7,586 bases of DNA from Candidatus Rifleibacteriota bacterium (lineage in GTDB: Bacteria > Riflebacteria > Ozemobacteria > Ozemobacterales > Ozemobacteraceae), in contig JAKQKW010000071.1 in assembly GCA_029560455.1 (NCBI GenBank), positions 1 through 7,586 on the forward strand, in the 5' to 3' direction. Below the pieces are notes generated by a model. That model did not search any database. It was not told where the DNA came from and saw only the letters and a program-made list of their open reading frames with translations. The position numbers and the translations under genes were made by a program. This document shows positions 6,909 to 7,586 of the stretch, piece by piece (position 1 is the stretch's first letter; each line of letters begins with the position of its first letter).

Positions 6909-7006
6909 GCAGAATCGGTTCCTTGCCACATTCCAACGGCTGAATTGATAATCAGCGCGTTATCCCCGCGAACCATAGAGTCTTGAAGTCATTTGTTACA
7001 GCAGGG

Positions 7007-7586
7007 TTAAGAATTTCGGACTGATTTCCAGTCTGAAACGAAGAGAAAAAACCTGTACCAGACGAAGGCCACCAGCACTGAAATGAGCGTCGCGGCAAGC
7101 ACGTAACCGGCTCTAAATTCAAAACCCGGCGTCGCCTGATCACTGCCGATTTCAGATTTGGCGACCTTCTGCGCGTTGCCGGCCGCCTTGCTTGCCACTG
7201 AAGCGGCAGTTGCAGCGGTGGTCGCAATACTGGCCGAAGTGCTGGCCAGGTCGACAGCCGGAGCTTTAACAATCTTGACCTCAGGCGGCTCAGTTCTGGC
7301 AGTTGCTCTTGCCTTTGCGGTCTCCGCCGGAGCCGCTTTGGCAGCAGTTACAACTTTTGCCGGCTCAGGTGCAACGGAATCGGTAGCTGGCGGTTCCTCG
7401 CCCGAAATAACTCTGGCGGTTGGTTCTGGCTTGTCTGCATGCCTGATCGCTGAGGCTGCATGCCTTAGCTCCGGAACTTCGTCATTTTTTAACGGTCTCT
7501 GTGGCGCTATTTTAGGTGGTTGCTGCGCCGGTGCCGGGCTGTAGGTCTTTATGCCCGAAGCCGTTTCTTTTCTGAAGCTGATCAGA
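7007..7586 (-). CDS. Ala/Pro-rich protein with C-terminal membrane anchor (partial, start outside window)
   Basis: The minus-strand frame is open from the right edge (last full codon at 7583-7585) to a stop at 7007-7009, giving 192 C-terminal residues. The first about 125 are a low-complexity linker rich in Ala, Pro, Glu, Lys and Thr (for example SPAPAQQPPKIAP, EPAKVVTAAKAAPAETAKA), followed by an Ala/Thr/Ser stretch and KSEIGSDQATPGFEFR. One hydrophobic helix follows (AGYVLAATLISVLVAFVWYRF and adjoining residues, about 7037-7108), and then a ten-residue tail SDWKSVRNS. The product is thus anchored at its C-terminus with the bulk N-terminal to it. The N-terminal domain that would identify it is beyond the window. 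A 128-residue open frame on the other strand (7158-7544) is a shadow of the Ala codons. It lies upstream of the sugar transferase gene on the same strand, so a link to polysaccharide export is possible but unproven. Family unknown. Confidence 0.75.
   Translation of the reverse strand, partial: LISFRKETASGIKTYSPAPAQQPPKIAPQRPLKNDEVPELRHAASAIRHADKPEPTARVISGEEPPATDSVAPEPAKVVTAAKAAPAETAKARATARTEPPEVKIVKAPAVDLASTSASIATTAATAASVASKAAGNAQKVAKSEIGSDQATPGFEFRAGYVLAATLISVLVAFVWYRFFLFVSDWKSVRNS
7037..7108 (-). other. Predicted C-terminal transmembrane helix of the Ala/Pro-rich protein
   Basis: About 23 consecutive mostly hydrophobic residues (GYVLAATLISVLVAFVWYRF, then FLFV) are preceded by Arg and followed by SDWKSVRNS. 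It is the only hydrophobic stretch in the visible part of this protein. Orientation is not certain from charge alone. Confidence 0.7.

Noticed and set aside
6952..7272. Minus-strand open frame of about 106 codons overlapping the Ala/Pro-rich gene
   Set aside because: Its translation is Arg/Pro-rich with no domain, and it overlaps the frame that encodes the linker and the membrane helix.
7158..7544. Long plus-strand open frame with an Ala/Gly/Ser-rich hydrophobic translation
   Set aside because: It is the mirror image of Ala/Pro/Glu codons on the minus strand. The minus frame is open right to the window edge and ends in a credible membrane helix and stop, and the plus frame has no ribosome site or recognisable domain.

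Overview
This is a bacterial chromosomal window of roughly 50% GC that reads as ordinary, compact core genome. It holds seven protein-coding genes, two of them cut by the window edges. I see no mobile elements, no CRISPR array, and no rRNA or tRNA genes. Two lipoprotein-type signal peptides, a D-Ala-D-Ala ligase, an undecaprenyl-phosphate sugar transferase and a TAXI-type solute receptor fit an envelope-bearing bacterium, probably diderm. ThiT, an ECF transporter S component, is best known from Firmicutes, Thermotogae and related groups. The zinc-ribbon (four-cysteine) L28 does not fix the phylum. The lineage is therefore unresolved, and a deep-branching or uncultivated phylum is possible.

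Layout from left to right: (1) the 3' end of an unrecognised plus-strand gene (1-309); (2) a 239-bp intergenic stretch with a decayed palindromic, REP-like element (about 355-440) and a perfect 13-bp hairpin (493-522) that probably terminates transcription from both sides; (3) ddl (549-1688, minus) and, 61 bp upstream of it on the same strand, a TAXI solute-binding lipoprotein (1750-2700, minus); (4) a divergently oriented thiT (2805-3347, plus); (5) rpmB for ribosomal protein L28 (3357-3548, minus), convergent with thiT with only 9 bp between the stops and preceded by a well-formed sigma70-type promoter (3585-3613); (6) a 598-residue modular lipoprotein of Ig-like and carboxypeptidase-regulatory-like domains (3762-5558, plus); (7) a polyprenyl-phosphate sugar phosphotransferase (5580-6908, minus), convergent with the lipoprotein; (8) the 3' part of an Ala/Pro-rich protein with one C-terminal membrane helix (7007-7586, minus). 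That last gene has no start codon inside the window, so it is easy to miss.

No multi-gene pathway is complete here. Ddl (peptidoglycan precursor), the sugar transferase (first membrane step of polysaccharide or glycan assembly), the lipoprotein and the membrane-anchored partial protein share an envelope theme, but the genes alternate in strand and most look independently transcribed. The only plausible co-transcribed pairs are TAXI receptor-ddl and partial membrane protein-sugar transferase. I found no convincing novel system. The items most worth a second look are the modular lipoprotein, the Ala/Pro-rich C-terminally anchored protein beside the sugar transferase, the TAXI receptor without visible permease genes, and the REP-like intergenic element.
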